A stretch of DNA of 64,000 nucleotides from Methanosarcina sp. (GCF_028693135.1 NZ_JAQUVZ010000002.1:143386-207385), one strand, 5' to 3'. Shown: positions 1 to 10,239, numbered from the stretch's first letter. Numbers and translations: made by a program. The notes: generated by a model from the letters alone, not told the origin.

Positions 1-488
1 GTGGGCCCCGGGGCTTCAGCCCGGAAAAGCTGGCGGCCGGCAACTCCGAGTTTTGGCAGGATAGCAATGAAGAGCACAATAATGCCCATACCGCCCAGCC
101 ACTGCATCATACACCGCCAGAAGAGAATGCCTTTAGGATGGCTTCCGATATCAGTAAGGATTGTCGAACCTGTGGTGGTAAAGGCCGACATGGATTCAAA
201 AAGAGAATTGAGGGGAGAAATCCCGTCCAGCATGAAAGGAATTGCCCCGAAAACAGCAGCAGCAAGCCAACCCAGAGCAACGATTGCAAAGCCTTCTTTG
301 CGCATCCAGTCTTCATCGGTTTTGTAGGAAAGCAGGATTAAGCCGGTAAGGACGGTTATTACTATAGAAACAAGAAAAGGCGTCAGGCTTTCTCCGTAAT
401 AGTAAGCGACTCCAAGAGGAATAACCATAAGCATTCCAAGAAGCCTGAGTAAACCGCCAAGCACATAAAAAACAATCTTAAAATTCAT
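1..488 (-). CDS. trkH: Trk-type potassium uptake membrane subunit TrkH, partial (C-terminus outside the window)
   Basis: This reading frame starts with ATG at 488 on the minus strand and stays open to the window edge, so only about 162 N-terminal residues are present. The translation begins MNFKIVFYVLGGLLRLLGM and continues through several hydrophobic segments to the conserved TrkH/KtrB stretch SAFTTTGSTIL, the first selectivity-filter (P-loop) region, and then WLGGMGIIVLF. TrkH forms the K+-conducting pore in the cytoplasmic membrane and is gated by the cytoplasmic TrkA ring. Two trkA genes lie directly upstream in the same orientation, 80 nt away, so the three genes probably form one potassium-uptake unit. 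The family assignment is confident; nothing can be said about the missing C-terminal half. Confidence 0.9.
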   Translation of the reverse strand, partial: MNFKIVFYVLGGLLRLLGMLMVIPLGVAYYYGESLTPFLVSIVITVLTGLILLSYKTDEDWMRKEGFAIVALGWLAAAVFGAIPFMLDGISPLNSLFESMSAFTTTGSTILTDIGSHPKGILFWRCMMQWLGGMGIIVLFIAILPKLGVAGRQLFRAEAPGP

Positions 489-568
489 GCATATCCTCTG
501 TTTTTGCAGCTTATGATCCTTTTAATGTATTCAGCTTATGATCCATTTAAAGTATTCATATTTATTGC

Positions 569-1915
569 TTACCTGAACAATTTATCAACATGTGGGACAG
601 CGGAAGAAAGAGCAAAAACGATGACTTTGTCTCCTTCCCGGATGATAAACTCCCCTCTGGGAACAACAACATCACCATTATGAACCACCATGGTAATGAT
701 TGCACCTTTTGGAAATTTGACCTTGTTGAGCGGTTTTCCTACGATTTTTGACTGCAATGATGCCGTATATTCGATAATTTCTGCTTTTTCACCCTCAAGA
801 GTTGCAAGAGTTTCTATGCCTTTCCCCATAGTAAGTTTGAGGACTTCGTTTACGGTTGCTGCTCTCGGGCTTACTGCAATATCGATTCCCACCATCTCGA
901 AAAGAGGCACATAGTCCGAGCGGTCAGCTCTTGCAATCACTTTTTTGGCGCCCATTTGCTTTGCAAGCAGGGCACAGAGAAGGTTCTTTTCGTCGCTGTC
1001 CGTAACTGCAATAACAACATCCATGTCCTCGATATTTTCTTCCCTGAGAAGGCTGACATCAGTGCCGTCCCCATTGAGTATAAGAGCATTTTCCAGCACC
1101 TCGGCCACTTCTATGCAGCGGCTTTTCCGGTACTCAATAATTTTGAGGTCGGCGTTCTCATCCTTATCGATAATTTTGGCAAGGTAAAAACCCACAATTC
1201 CGCAGCCAATAAGGAGAATTCTGTTTCTGTGGGATTCTTCGTCTCCGAAAATGCTCTTGAGACCTTCCATGGACCTGGGCTTGCCAATGATCACCATGTG
1301 ATCATTTTTTTTGATTATATCGTCCCCACGAGGGATGAGTATTTCGTTTTCCCGAAAGATAGCACTGACAATACAGCAGTCTTCAAGCTTGAGGTCCTGC
1401 AAATGCTTCCCTACATACCTGTTGTTAGGGCGGATGGCAAATTCCATCATCTGAACTTTACCCCCGGCAAACATTTCCGCATCTATTGCAGAAGGGTTTG
1501 AAAGCACCTCGGCAACCTCTGAAGCGAGCGCGAGTTCAGGGCAGATCATAACGTCTACCCCCACCTGTGCTCTGGAAGTAACGGGTACATCTATATAATC
1601 AGGATTGCTCACCCGGGCAATGGTTTTTGTTTCTCCCCAGCCGACATGAGATTTTATGATCAGCTTTGCGGTCATACAGGCAACGATATTAACTTCATCG
1701 ACCCCGGTAACAGCAACGAGAATATCCGCATCAGGAAGAATGCTTGCAAGAACATCGGCGTTTGCGCCGTTCCCTTCCACAACCTGAACATCCAGTTCAT
1801 CGGCCCGTCTAAGAGCGTCCTCATCGTTATCGATAACAACCACATCGTGTGTGAGGGAAAGAAACTTTGCGATATGATATCCAACTTCGCCTGCTCCGAT
1901 AACCACTGCTTTCAT
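569..1915 (-). CDS. trkA: Trk potassium uptake regulatory subunit TrkA (copy 1)
   Basis: This 448-residue cytoplasmic protein has the classic TrkA layout of two tandem RCK units. It opens with a Rossmann nucleotide-binding motif (GAGEVGYHIAKFLS, residues about 7-20), followed by a TrkA_C domain near residues 140-225. A second Rossmann motif (LLIGCGIVGFYLAK, about 234-247) leads to a second TrkA_C domain at the C-terminus. TrkA binds NAD(H) or ATP and gates the TrkH channel. It lies 80 nt upstream of trkH and is preceded by a second, very similar trkA gene. The two copies align over their full length without gaps, which points to a tandem duplication. Both keep intact glycine motifs, so both are probably functional. 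Confidence 0.95.
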   Translation of the reverse strand: MKAVVIGAGEVGYHIAKFLSLTHDVVVIDNDEDALRRADELDVQVVEGNGANADVLASILPDADILVAVTGVDEVNIVACMTAKLIIKSHVGWGETKTIARVSNPDYIDVPVTSRAQVGVDVMICPELALASEVAEVLSNPSAIDAEMFAGGKVQMMEFAIRPNNRYVGKHLQDLKLEDCCIVSAIFRENEILIPRGDDIIKKNDHMVIIGKPRSMEGLKSIFGDEESHRNRILLIGCGIVGFYLAKIIDKDENADLKIIEYRKSRCIEVAEVLENALILNGDGTDVSLLREENIEDMDVVIAVTDSDEKNLLCALLAKQMGAKKVIARADRSDYVPLFEMVGIDIAVSPRAATVNEVLKLTMGKGIETLATLEGEKAEIIEYTASLQSKIVGKPLNKVKFPKGAIITMVVHNGDVVVPRGEFIIREGDKVIVFALSSAVPHVDKLFR

Positions 1916-2269
1916 AAGATTCCCTCAAAGAAAAGACTGTTTCCAAATAGATTATCCTGCTTGCTTAAGTAGTCTTTGGAAATAAGAAAACGTAAACGGG
2001 CAGATATTTAAGAAATATACTCTCCACCTTATGAAATTTGGAATTTATTGGCTCAAAATTCACTGAGATAACTGAAAATAATATATAAAACAAAATGAAG
2101 ACAAAGATATCAAAGACACATATGTAGATCAAATCAAAAAAAGAGATATTCCTGCAAAAAAGAATCCTGGTGGTGCATTTAAGCACCAGTTATGTGTATG
2201 AAAACAAAATAATGAATGAATTAAAAGATGTTTTATTATTCAGAGGAAAAACATCTTAGCTCGTAAAAC
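1916..2269. other. AT-rich intergenic region between the two trkA copies
   Basis: This 354-nt stretch separates the tandem trkA genes. It is AT-rich and contains TATA-like runs (for example ataatatataaaac near 2078-2092) that could serve a minus-strand promoter, so the downstream trkA-trkH pair may be transcribed separately from the upstream copy. A 73-codon open frame here has low-complexity hydrophobic content and no ribosome-binding site, and I do not consider it a gene. Confidence 0.4.
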
Positions 2270-3616
2270 TTACCTGAAAATTTTTTCCACTTCAGAAACA
2301 GCAGAAGCCATGGAAAAAATAACTACACGGTCCCCTTTGTTGATTACGAAATCCCCTCTTGGAATTATAGTATCTTTTCCGCGTACTACCATGTTGATAA
2401 GGGCTCCTTTAGGGAACTTTACTTTGTTTAAAGGCTTGCCGACAATCCTGCACTTCTCAGAAGCCGTATATTCTATGATTTCAGCTTTTTCACCTTCGAT
2501 AGTCGTGAGCGTCTGTATTCCTTTGCCCATGGTAAGTTTTAGGACCTCATTTACGGTTGCTTCCCTGGGACTTACTGCCATGTCTATTCCGACCATCTCA
2601 AAAAGAGGCAGGTAGTCCGAGCGGTCAGCTCTTGCAATTACCTTCTTTGCCCCGAGCTGCTTTGCGAGCAGGGCACAGAGAAGGTTCTTTTCATCACTGT
2701 TCGTAACCGCAACAACAACATCCATATCCTCAATATTCTCTTCCCTGAGAAGGCTAACATCAGTCCCGTCCCCGTTGAGCACAAGGGCGTTTTCAAGCAT
2801 CTCAACCACTTCTATGCAACGGCTCTTCCTATTCTCAATAATCTTCAGGTCAACGTTTTCTTCTTTGTCTATCAGTTTTGCCAGATAGATACCTACAATT
2901 CCGCAGCCAATAAGGAGAATTCTGGTTCTGTGAGGCACCTGACTTCCGAAAACAGCTTCAAGGTTTTCCATAGCTTCTGGCTTTCCCACAACTACCATGT
3001 GGTCGTTTACCTTGATTAAATCGTCTCCGTGAGGAATTATTATTTCGTTTTCCCGGAAAACCGCACTGACGATGCAGCAGTCAGCAAGCTGAAGGTCCTG
3101 TATCTTCTTTCCCACAAGTCTGCTTTCCGAACTTATTGCAAACTCAGTCATCTTTACTTTCCCCTCGGCAAACATCTCCGCATCTATGGCAGAAGGGCTT
3201 GAGAGTACATCAGCAATTTCCGATGCGAGAGCAAGTTCAGGGCAGATCATAAGGTCAACGCCAACCTGAGCCCTTGAAGTAACTGGAGAATCTATGTAAT
3301 CGGGATTGCTAACCCTTGCTATGGTCTTTGTGGCCTTCCAGCCGGGTTTGCTCTTTGTAATCAGCTTGGTGGTCATGCAGGCAACGATGTTGATTTCATC
3401 AACGCCTGTAACAGCCACGAGAAGGTCAGCATTCTGCAAGACTTTTGAAAGAATATCCGCGTTTGCGCCGTTTCCTTCAATTACGAGCACATCAAGTTCA
3501 TCTACTCTTCTTGCTGCTTCCTCGTCTTTCTCTATAATTACCACATCATTTTTAGGAGAGAGGGCTTTTGCAATATGATAGCCTACTTCCCCTGCACCAA
3601 TAATTACAGCCTTCAT
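2270..3616 (-). CDS. trkA: Trk potassium uptake regulatory subunit TrkA (copy 2)
   Basis: This protein also has 448 residues and is a full-length paralogue of the next gene downstream. It has the same double RCK_N/RCK_C architecture: GAGEVGYHIAKALS at about 7-20 and LLIGCGIVGIYLAK at about 234-247. Long blocks are identical to the other copy, for example GDGTDVSLLREENIEDMDVV. Differences are spread across the protein rather than concentrated in one domain, which suggests an old duplication with both copies under selection. It may form hetero-oligomeric gating rings with the other TrkA or serve another channel; that is inference. Its upstream region contains A-rich imperfect repeats. Confidence 0.95.
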   Translation of the reverse strand: MKAVIIGAGEVGYHIAKALSPKNDVVIIEKDEEAARRVDELDVLVIEGNGANADILSKVLQNADLLVAVTGVDEINIVACMTTKLITKSKPGWKATKTIARVSNPDYIDSPVTSRAQVGVDLMICPELALASEIADVLSSPSAIDAEMFAEGKVKMTEFAISSESRLVGKKIQDLQLADCCIVSAVFRENEIIIPHGDDLIKVNDHMVVVGKPEAMENLEAVFGSQVPHRTRILLIGCGIVGIYLAKLIDKEENVDLKIIENRKSRCIEVVEMLENALVLNGDGTDVSLLREENIEDMDVVVAVTNSDEKNLLCALLAKQLGAKKVIARADRSDYLPLFEMVGIDMAVSPREATVNEVLKLTMGKGIQTLTTIEGEKAEIIEYTASEKCRIVGKPLNKVKFPKGALINMVVRGKDTIIPRGDFVINKGDRVVIFSMASAVSEVEKIFR

Positions 3617-4129
3617 AGAACACCTTCAAAATAAACTGTTTTTAATGAATCTACCACTTCAGGAATTATTGAACCAGATGCAATGAGCATAGGGCGGATT
3701 AAAATAAAAGTAATTAAAGCGAAAATAATCAAAGTAAAAATAACCAAAGTTAAAGTAGTCAAAGTAAAAGGGATCAAAGCTAAAATAAACATAAAAAAGA
3801 TACCAGGCATAATGTTGAAGCGTAAAAGGCTGCTCGATACATGATCAGTTGTAGTAAAATAAATCAGCGTGTTTACCATCTCTGGAAATTAAACGTTTTG
3901 CAAACCAGAATTTCTCAAACCTATACTTTTGCGGATTAAATATGATTCCTAGCCATAGAATTAAACAGGTATATATAAATGTTTTCAAGCTTCCTGTATA
4001 GAAAAGATCTAAATAAAAAAAGAATTATATAAAGAAAATTATTAATTAAAATAGAGATAAAAAGGAAAAGAAAAAGGAAATTAGAAAAATACTTGAAAAA
4101 AAGTGAAAATTGAGCCAGAAACTCTATTT
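3617..4129. other. Intergenic region with degenerate A-rich repeats upstream of trkA copy 2
   Basis: Positions about 3700-3795 are built from imperfect copies of a roughly 15-18-nt A-rich unit (aaagtaaaaataaccaaag and variants). An 88-codon minus-strand frame over it encodes only a low-complexity Ile/Leu/Thr/Phe repeat that runs into the trkA start, so it is best read as an artefact of the repeat. The rest (3880-4129) is AT-rich with no recognisable gene. The stretch should contain the minus-strand trkA promoter. Confidence 0.4.
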
Positions 4130-5299
4130 TCAACCCTCTAAGGCATCTTTTACCTTGTCAAAAAATCCCTTACTCTTGCTGGACTTATCACCTTTTTGCT
4201 TTTCAGCGTTACTCTTTCCCCCTCCTTCGGGCTTCTTTCCATTACTCAGGTATTCGAACTGGCGAAGAAGTTCTTTCTGTTCCTGAGTAAGTTTTGTGGG
4301 AGTCTTGATTATTAATCTTATGAGCTGGTCTCCTTTGCCGTGACTTTGCAGGTGCTGTATGCCCTTGTCCTTGAGCCTGAAGACGGAATGGGTCTGGGTC
4401 CCAGCCGGGATGTTCATTTTGACCTTGCCGTAGAGGGTATCAACCATAACGTCTGCTCCGAGTGCAGCCTGGGTGAAAGGTATTGACAGTTCGGAGATTA
4501 CATCGTAATCGACCCTCTTGAAATGCTTGTGTTCCATCACATGGGTGATTATATAAAGGTCTCCGGAAGGCGCTCCCGGTTCTCCTGCATCTCCTTCTCC
4601 ACTGAGCCTGAGGGTCATGCCTGAGTCTGCCCCTGCAGGTACGTTGACTGATATTGTTTTTCTGCTCCGGACTCTACCTGCGCCGCCGCAGACCTGACAT
4701 GGTGACTCAATTATCTGGCCTCTGCCGTGACAGGTACTGCAGGAAGTGGTGCTCACGAACTGCATCCCTAAAGTTGAACGAGTGGTACGGACCTGCCCTG
4801 TGCCGCCACAGGTAGGGCAGCGCTTTGGGCTTGTGCCCACTTTTGCTCCTGTTCCCGAGCAGGCAGAACACCTTTCTGTCCTTGGAATATCAATGTCTTT
4901 ACGGACTCCAAAAGCAGCTTCCTCGAAGGTTATATAGAGGTCGTACTGGAGGTCTCCACCTCTCCTTGGTCCCATAGGGCCACCTCTTCTGCCACCCCCG
5001 AAAAACATTTCAAAAATGTCTCCGAACCCGCTGAAGTCCGCGCCCCGGAAGATGTCCTCTGCACTGTACTGCCCATCAATTCCGGCATGCCCAAAGCGGT
5101 CGTACTGAGCTCGTTTTTCAGTGTCTGAAAGAATAGCGTAAGCCTCAGAGATCTCCTTGAACTTTTCCTCAGCCCCTGCTTCCTTGTTCTTGTCAGGATG
5201 GTATTGCAGTGCAAGCTTTCGATACGTCTTCTTTATATCTTCGACTGAGGCGTCTTTAGATACTCCGAGAATTTCGTAATAATCACGTGTTGTAGCCAT
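4130..5299 (-). CDS. dnaJ: Chaperone protein DnaJ (Hsp40)
   Basis: This 389-residue protein is a complete type I DnaJ. The J-domain occupies residues 1-70, including the HPD tripeptide in LQYHPDKN that stimulates DnaK ATPase. A Gly/Phe-rich segment follows (about 75-115). Next comes a zinc-binding region with four CxxCxGxG-type repeats ([32 protein letters not shown]), and then the C-terminal substrate-binding domain. It acts in the cytosol as co-chaperone of DnaK. It is last in the minus-strand order grpE-dnaK-dnaJ, 112 nt after dnaK. In archaea this set is generally regarded as acquired from bacteria. The charged C-terminal tail (about 355-389, rich in Lys/Ser/Gly) is variable in the family. 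Confidence 0.97.
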   Translation of the reverse strand: MATTRDYYEILGVSKDASVEDIKKTYRKLALQYHPDKNKEAGAEEKFKEISEAYAILSDTEKRAQYDRFGHAGIDGQYSAEDIFRGADFSGFGDIFEMFFGGGRRGGPMGPRRGGDLQYDLYITFEEAAFGVRKDIDIPRTERCSACSGTGAKVGTSPKRCPTCGGTGQVRTTRSTLGMQFVSTTSCSTCHGRGQIIESPCQVCGGAGRVRSRKTISVNVPAGADSGMTLRLSGEGDAGEPGAPSGDLYIITHVMEHKHFKRVDYDVISELSIPFTQAALGADVMVDTLYGKVKMNIPAGTQTHSVFRLKDKGIQHLQSHGKGDQLIRLIIKTPTKLTQEQKELLRQFEYLSNGKKPEGGGKSNAEKQKGDKSSKSKGFFDKVKDALEG

Positions 5300-5411
5300 C
5301 AGGATTCCCTGTTATTTTAAAAAAGGATAAAAATCCGGAACCTGCAGACAGGTTACCGGTCATGCCTGCAAATTATCAGGCGCCTGTTGTTAGATATTAA
5401 TTCTTCTTTAA

Positions 5412-7262
5412 TTACTTACGCTTTTCGTCGTCAACTACCTCGTAGTCTGCATCAACGACCGTTTCATCAGGGTCTCTGGCATCCGTGCTTCCTTCTCCGC
5501 CTGCAGCCTGCTGTGCCTCCTGAGCTTTCTGATACATGGCTGTCGATATCGGATATACGGCTTCCTGAAGAGCCTCTGTCTTTGCCTTGACGTCTTCAAT
5601 GTCCTTGCCTTCAAGGGCTTTCTTCAGGTCTTCGATTGCAGCATTGACCTTTGACTTCTGGTCTTCGGTTGCTACATCTCCAGCTTCCTTGATAGTCTTT
5701 TCTGAGGCATTGATTAGGGCTTCGGCGTTATTTCTTGTCTCGACTTCTTCCTTGCGCTTCTTGTCCTCTTCAGCATGAAGTTCCGCATCCTTTACCATGC
5801 GCTCGATTTCGTCGTCAGAAAGTCCGCCAGGTTTCTGGATGGAAATGGACTGCTTCTTGCCTGTCCCCAGGTCCTTTGCACTGACGTGCAGAATCCCGTT
5901 TGCATCAATGTCAAAGGTAACCTCAATCTGAGGGATGCCTCTCGGAGCCGGAGGTATACCGTCAAGGGTGAATCTCCCAAGGGTCTTGTTTTCGGAAGCT
6001 ATCCCGCGCTCTCCCTGCAGGACATGGATCTCGACTGAGGGCTGGTTATTAGCAGCAGTTGAGAAGATCTGGCTCTTTTTAGTAGGAATGGTGGTGTTCC
6101 TCTGGATGAGCGGGGTTGCAATGCCTCCAAGGGTCTCGATACCCAGGGTAAGGGGGTTAACGTCGAGCAGAAGGATATCTTTTACCTCTCCGCCCAGGAC
6201 TCCTGCCTGGATAGCTGCACCGATTGCAACTGCCTCATCAGGGTTGATGTTCTTGTAGGGCTTCTTGCCGGTGAAATTTTCCACAAGTTCAACCACGGCA
6301 GGCATCCTTGTTGCGCCTCCGACAAGGATCACTTTTTCAAGGTCCTTTGATGTAAGCTTTGAATCGCTGAGTGCACGGCGCATGGATACAAGAGTCTTTT
6401 CCAGGAGGTCTTCAGTCATCTTCTGGAACTGGGCTCTGGTCAGGTCAACATCCATGTGCTTTGGTTCCCCATCAGAACTGACTGTCAGGAAGGGAAGGTT
6501 GACGTTGGTGCTGGCAACTCCTGAAAGCTCTATCTTGGCTTTTTCAGCAGCATCTTTCAGGCGCTGGAGTACGGCCCTGTCTTTGGAAAGGTCAATTCCT
6601 TCTGTTTTCTTAAATTCTGCGAGCAGGTAATCGATAATGCGCTGGTCGAAGTCGTCGCCTCCAAGGTGAGTGTCTCCACTTGTGGACTTTACCTCAAAGA
6701 CTCCGCCTCCAAGTTCCAGAATGGATACGTCAAAGGTTCCGCCTCCAAGGTCGTAGACAAGGATCTTGTGCTCTACATCCCCTTTGTCAAGCCCGTAAGC
6801 CAGGGATGCAGCAGTCGGCTCGTTGATAATCCTCAGGACTTCAAGCCCTGCAACTGAACCTGCATCTTTTGTAGCCTGCCTCTGTGAATCGTTGAAATAA
6901 GCGGGAACTGTGATAACCGCCTGCGTTATTGACTCTCCAAGATAAGCCTCTGCATCGGATTTGAGCTTCTGGAGAATCATTGCAGAAATTTCCTGCGGAG
7001 CGTATGCCTTCCCATTAAGTGTGACTTTGTAGCTGGCTTCTCCCATGTGTCTTTTAATGGAGTATACGGTGTTATCCGGGTTTGAAATGGCCTGCCGCTT
7101 TGCGACCTGACCCACAAGTTTCTCCCCTTTCTTAGAGAATCCAACGACTGAAGGAGTTGTTCTAGCACCTTCTGCATTCGGGATCACGACAGCTTCCCCG
7201 CCTTCCATCACTGCCATACATGAGTTAGTAGTACCAAGGTCAATACCCAGTATTTTTGCCAT
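5412..7262 (-). CDS. dnaK: Molecular chaperone DnaK (Hsp70)
   Basis: This 616-residue protein is a full-length Hsp70. The N-terminus [20 protein letters not shown] contains the phosphate-1 loop of the ATPase domain. [14 protein letters not shown] and the adenosine motif [14 protein letters not shown] follow, then the conserved linker ([19 protein letters not shown]) and the beta-sandwich peptide-binding domain. The C-terminal lid is rich in Glu, Lys and Ala and ends with EVVDDEKRK. It folds and protects proteins through ATP-driven cycles, helped by DnaJ for hydrolysis and GrpE for nucleotide exchange; both flanking genes are present. The long AT-rich region before the start codon separates it from grpE and probably carries its own heat-responsive promoter, although I see no recognisable operator. 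Confidence 0.98.
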   Translation of the reverse strand: MAKILGIDLGTTNSCMAVMEGGEAVVIPNAEGARTTPSVVGFSKKGEKLVGQVAKRQAISNPDNTVYSIKRHMGEASYKVTLNGKAYAPQEISAMILQKLKSDAEAYLGESITQAVITVPAYFNDSQRQATKDAGSVAGLEVLRIINEPTAASLAYGLDKGDVEHKILVYDLGGGTFDVSILELGGGVFEVKSTSGDTHLGGDDFDQRIIDYLLAEFKKTEGIDLSKDRAVLQRLKDAAEKAKIELSGVASTNVNLPFLTVSSDGEPKHMDVDLTRAQFQKMTEDLLEKTLVSMRRALSDSKLTSKDLEKVILVGGATRMPAVVELVENFTGKKPYKNINPDEAVAIGAAIQAGVLGGEVKDILLLDVNPLTLGIETLGGIATPLIQRNTTIPTKKSQIFSTAANNQPSVEIHVLQGERGIASENKTLGRFTLDGIPPAPRGIPQIEVTFDIDANGILHVSAKDLGTGKKQSISIQKPGGLSDDEIERMVKDAELHAEEDKKRKEEVETRNNAEALINASEKTIKEAGDVATEDQKSKVNAAIEDLKKALEGKDIEDVKAKTEALQEAVYPISTAMYQKAQEAQQAAGGEGSTDARDPDETVVDADYEVVDDEKRK

Positions 7263-7667
7263 GTTATATCCTCACAGTAAATTATCAATTAAATTATTTA
7301 GTTAGATTAACTGGTTAAGTTGTTTGTTAGATTAGTCAGTTAAATTCCTGGTTAAGTTACCTGGAAGATACTTAACAAGCTTATTCAATCTGACCAATCG
7401 GCTCTATTATTTAGTTAAATTCTATTATTTAGTGAAATTACTTAGTCAAAGGGTTAGTCAAGTTACTTATCAATTAAGCCTACTTAGACAAGTTATTTAA
7501 TAAAGTTGTCATGTTACTGACAGGATTTCAATATTTTTGATTCACGTTTAGTAAATTGACATATTTTGAATTTAATATTTAGGTAGTTATTTAATATTGA
7601 TTTATTCAATATTGATTTAAACGTAAATTCAGTTTAAACATAAGTTTGATTTTGAATTATTCAGTCT
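7263..7667. other. dnaK upstream region with degenerate repeats
   Basis: This 405-nt gap between grpE and dnaK is very AT-rich. Its dnaK-proximal half is made of imperfect repeats of a core resembling ggttaagtta/tagttagatta (7290-7500). The other half carries near-repeats of tttaatattgattt. It should hold the dnaK promoter on the minus strand. No open reading frame or RNA gene is evident. Confidence 0.4.
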
Positions 7668-8261
7668 TTATTTCTTTATCTCTTCAGGGGTTTTAGACAC
7701 CGAAACCATGGCAGGCCTGACAACTTTTTCTTTCAAAACATATCCATGTTTGTAAACCTCAACTATGGAATTATCCGGAACTTCGGAGGTTTCGATATGC
7801 TGGACAGCCTCATGCCTGTGAGGGTCAAACTCGCCTGCCTTTTCGCATTTAATCCTTTCAAGCCCGTACTTTTCCAGGATGGAAAAAAACTGCTTTGAAA
7901 GCTGCTCAATTCCACTTACAATCGACCCCATATCTTCTGCAGTTCTTGCAGATTTTATGGCACGATCGAAGTTATCTGTCACTTCAACAAAGTCCAGAAG
8001 CACTTGCTCAAGCACAGCTGTTCGATTTTCTTCCATCTGACGAGAGGTCCGTTTCCTGAAATTATCAAAATCAGCTGCAAGCCGGAAAAGCTGGTCCTTA
8101 AGAAGTTTGTTTTCCTCCCTGCAGGTAACTTCCTGACTTTTTTCATCTTTGGAACTTACAGGTTCATTTTCAGGACTTAATGTTGTTTCCTCGGAATTTT
8201 CAGCCTGTTCCTGGCTATCTTCGTTAGAGTGCATGTTTTCCTTTTTACTGGACTTCTTCAT
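7668..8261 (-). CDS. grpE: Nucleotide exchange factor GrpE
   Basis: This 197-residue protein has a charged, disordered N-terminus (about 1-60, rich in Ser/Glu/Lys) and then the GrpE core: a long coiled-coil helix carrying the signature LAADFDNFRKRTSRQMEE, and the C-terminal beta domain with FDPHRHEAVQ and VYKHGYVLKEKVVRPAMVSV. GrpE dimers release ADP from DnaK. The gene is first in the minus-strand chaperone group and is separated from dnaK by a roughly 400-nt spacer. The length and motif order are normal for the family. Confidence 0.96.
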   Translation of the reverse strand: MKKSSKKENMHSNEDSQEQAENSEETTLSPENEPVSSKDEKSQEVTCREENKLLKDQLFRLAADFDNFRKRTSRQMEENRTAVLEQVLLDFVEVTDNFDRAIKSARTAEDMGSIVSGIEQLSKQFFSILEKYGLERIKCEKAGEFDPHRHEAVQHIETSEVPDNSIVEVYKHGYVLKEKVVRPAMVSVSKTPEEIKK

Positions 8262-8387
8262 TTATCGATCCCCATTAGATTATTGCAACTGTTACACTCA
8301 TATTGATCTGTGATTGTTTGTAATTCTATAAATAGTTTTCGGAGATGTATATGGCATATATTCCTGCAAAAGTAAAAAAAAGAAAAA

Positions 8388-8837
8388 TCAGTAAAAGTGG
8401 TTCTGAAGTTTATAAGATAGTGCTTTGAGCATTACAACACCTGCAATCATGCAAGCCGCAACTGCTGAAATTACCTGTTCCCATCCAAGGACGGAAATTC
8501 CCCCTCCTAACGCAAACTGCACGCCTCCTACAAGAGAAACAAATACGAAGGAAAGCCCAAAACCTGCAAGTGTTCCTCCCATAAGGGAACTCATAGTGTC
8601 CAGACCCTGTTTCTCGTAGAAGACCATTCCCCCGATAAACATCACTGCAAAGATCATGAATACAAATGCAGAAGGCAAAGGACTTGATTTAGAAGAAAAT
8701 ATCTCAAATAGCCCGAGCCCCATATCAACCAGGAATATACCCATGAGAACCGAAATAGAGAGGGTTTTGACAAAAGGATTTTCAAACAAAGACTGAGAAT
8801 TTGGGTTTTTGCTGTTGATTTTACCAGCCACCATCAA
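8388..8837 (-). CDS. Conserved hypothetical membrane protein
   Basis: I do not recognise this 149-residue protein. It contains about four hydrophobic segments (near residues 25-45, 57-75, 84-105 and 118-138), including a glycine-rich pair (LMGGTLAGFGLSFVFVSLVGG) that suggests close helix packing. The N-terminus is polar with no signal-peptide cleavage motif. It lies upstream of grpE in the same orientation, 126 nt away, so co-transcription is possible but not required. Start choice between the first two Met codons is uncertain. It is probably a small integral membrane protein of unknown role. Confidence 0.65.
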   Translation of the reverse strand: MMVAGKINSKNPNSQSLFENPFVKTLSISVLMGIFLVDMGLGLFEIFSSKSSPLPSAFVFMIFAVMFIGGMVFYEKQGLDTMSSLMGGTLAGFGLSFVFVSLVGGVQFALGGGISVLGWEQVISAVAACMIAGVVMLKALSYKLQNHFY

Positions 8838-9215
8838 GTATTATAATATTTACCATAATGCTTACCTTTTAATCTATAAACTATATAAATTATATAAATC
8901 TTTACTTACGTAATCGGATTAATTTCCTACTTTCCATTTTTCCTTCAGATTTCTTTATTAACTTATTGACAGTGTGCCAATTTTTCTGTAAAACTACATA
9001 TTTTAAAAAGTTATCGAATCGGAAACTCGATATTAGTAGACCAGTTTCATGTACCGTCTACAAAAACTTGACTCCGAATTTACAGCAGATTCGGGAAACT
9101 GCCAACTTATTTACCTAACTTTAGAACCCTATTTTCCCGCTGACTGTTCAGAAACAGTGGAAAATGAGGAACGGCATTTTTCAGGGATATTTGTCATTCC
9201 GTGCAAGACAAAAAG
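8838..9215. other. Divergent intergenic region
   Basis: This AT-rich spacer separates a minus-strand membrane protein from the plus-strand methanofuran genes. Near 8868-8900 there are several TATA-like runs (ctatataaattatataaatc) that would suit the minus-strand gene. The central part (about 9000-9180) has higher complexity but shows no open frame with a start and ribosome-binding site, and I recognise no RNA gene. Confidence 0.35.
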
Positions 9216-9225
9216 TAATATAAAA
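9216..9225 (+). promoter_or_regulatory. TATA box of the mfn cluster (leaderless start)
   Basis: The sequence taatataaaa is centred about 27 nt before the ATG at 9247, the normal archaeal TATA-to-start-site distance. No Shine-Dalgarno sequence lies between them (the spacer is pyrimidine-rich). This predicts that the mfnD transcript begins at or within a few bases of the start codon. Confidence 0.55.
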
Positions 9226-9246
9226 TGACCGGGTTTTTCTTCTCCG

Positions 9247-10239
9247 ATGAAAATCCTGGTTGCAGAATTCGCTGTCGGCACGGATATTGAAAAGTCCCTG
9301 ATCCCGGAAGGGGCAGCTATGTTAAAAACACTCGCAGAAAGCTTTATCCGGGTGGGGCATGAGGTGTACTACCCGGCTGCAAGTACAGAAATAGGTGCAG
9401 GTACACCATTGGAATCCACGGCTGAAAGCTTCAGGCAGGTAGTTGAAAAGGAGGCAAAGAAGTGTGATGCCGGACTGCTTATTGCTCCAGACGGAATGCT
9501 TCCCGAACTGAACCGGATCCTTGAAGAAAACACCGTAAACCTGGGGTGTTCACCGGAATCGGCAGCCTGCTGTGCGGATAAAGTCCTGTGCACAGAAGTC
9601 CTGAAAAAAGCCGGAATTAAGGCTCCTGAGATTGCGGAAAGAGCTGAAAAGGGCAAAAGGTATGTTATAAAACCAAGATTCGGATGTGGGGCAGAGGCAA
9701 CATCTCTTGTTACGGAATTCAAAAAGACAGAAGATTTCATTGCAAGGGAGTACATCGCAAGTGAATATATTGAAGGAAAACATTTGAGCGTAAGCCTTAT
9801 TGCAGGAAAAAAACCGCTACCACTGACGGTAAACCGCCAGTTCATCGAGTTTGAAGAAAACAAGGACAGGGAAGGAGAAACCTCTCCGAAAACCGGAGTT
9901 TCGGGCATAAAATATAACGGCAGCCTTACTCCTTACCAGACTCCCAGAGAAGAGGAACTCTATGAGACTGCGATCTCTGCAGTAAAATGTCTGGGTTGTT
10001 TTGGGTATGTGGGTGTGGATATCGTACTATCGGATTTTCCTTATGTCGTGGATGTAAATCCAAGACCTACAGCCTCATTATTCGGGATTAGCAGAGTCAT
10101 GAAGGAGGAAATAGGCGAACTTCTTCTCAAAAATAGATTCGGAGAACTCCCTGATTCAGTGCGAATCGAAGGGGAATATCACTTCTCAAAAGATATGCTT
10201 GGCGAGCTTTTCGGAAGGAAGTCAACTACCTGCCACTGA
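9247..10239 (+). CDS. mfnD: Tyramine--L-glutamate ligase (ATP-grasp), methanofuran biosynthesis
   Basis: This 330-residue cytosolic enzyme has an ATP-grasp fold. RYVIKPRFGCGAEATSLV (about 138-155) is the ATP-binding Lys/Gly-rich loop, and YVGVDIVLSDFPYVVDVNPR (about 256-275) carries the Asp/Asn metal ligands typical of the family. MfnD joins tyramine to glutamate through a gamma-amide bond, an early step in building the methanofuran tail. The assignment rests on the ATP-grasp fold and, mainly, on the next two genes, which match MfnF and MfnE. Methanofuran is the first C1 carrier of methanogenesis. Without that context the protein would only be called an ATP-grasp ligase. Confidence 0.78.
   Translation: MKILVAEFAVGTDIEKSLIPEGAAMLKTLAESFIRVGHEVYYPAASTEIGAGTPLESTAESFRQVVEKEAKKCDAGLLIAPDGMLPELNRILEENTVNLGCSPESAACCADKVLCTEVLKKAGIKAPEIAERAEKGKRYVIKPRFGCGAEATSLVTEFKKTEDFIAREYIASEYIEGKHLSVSLIAGKKPLPLTVNRQFIEFEENKDREGETSPKTGVSGIKYNGSLTPYQTPREEELYETAISAVKCLGCFGYVGVDIVLSDFPYVVDVNPRPTASLFGISRVMKEEIGELLLKNRFGELPDSVRIEGEYHFSKDMLGELFGRKSTTCH

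Noticed and set aside
956..1501. Long plus-strand frame antisense to trkA
   Set aside because: It is a shadow of trkA, whose motifs are unambiguous; the antisense product has no family features.
3613..3879. 88-codon minus-strand frame upstream of trkA copy 2
   Set aside because: It is a low-complexity translation of an A-rich DNA repeat and overlaps the trkA start; no ribosome-binding site.
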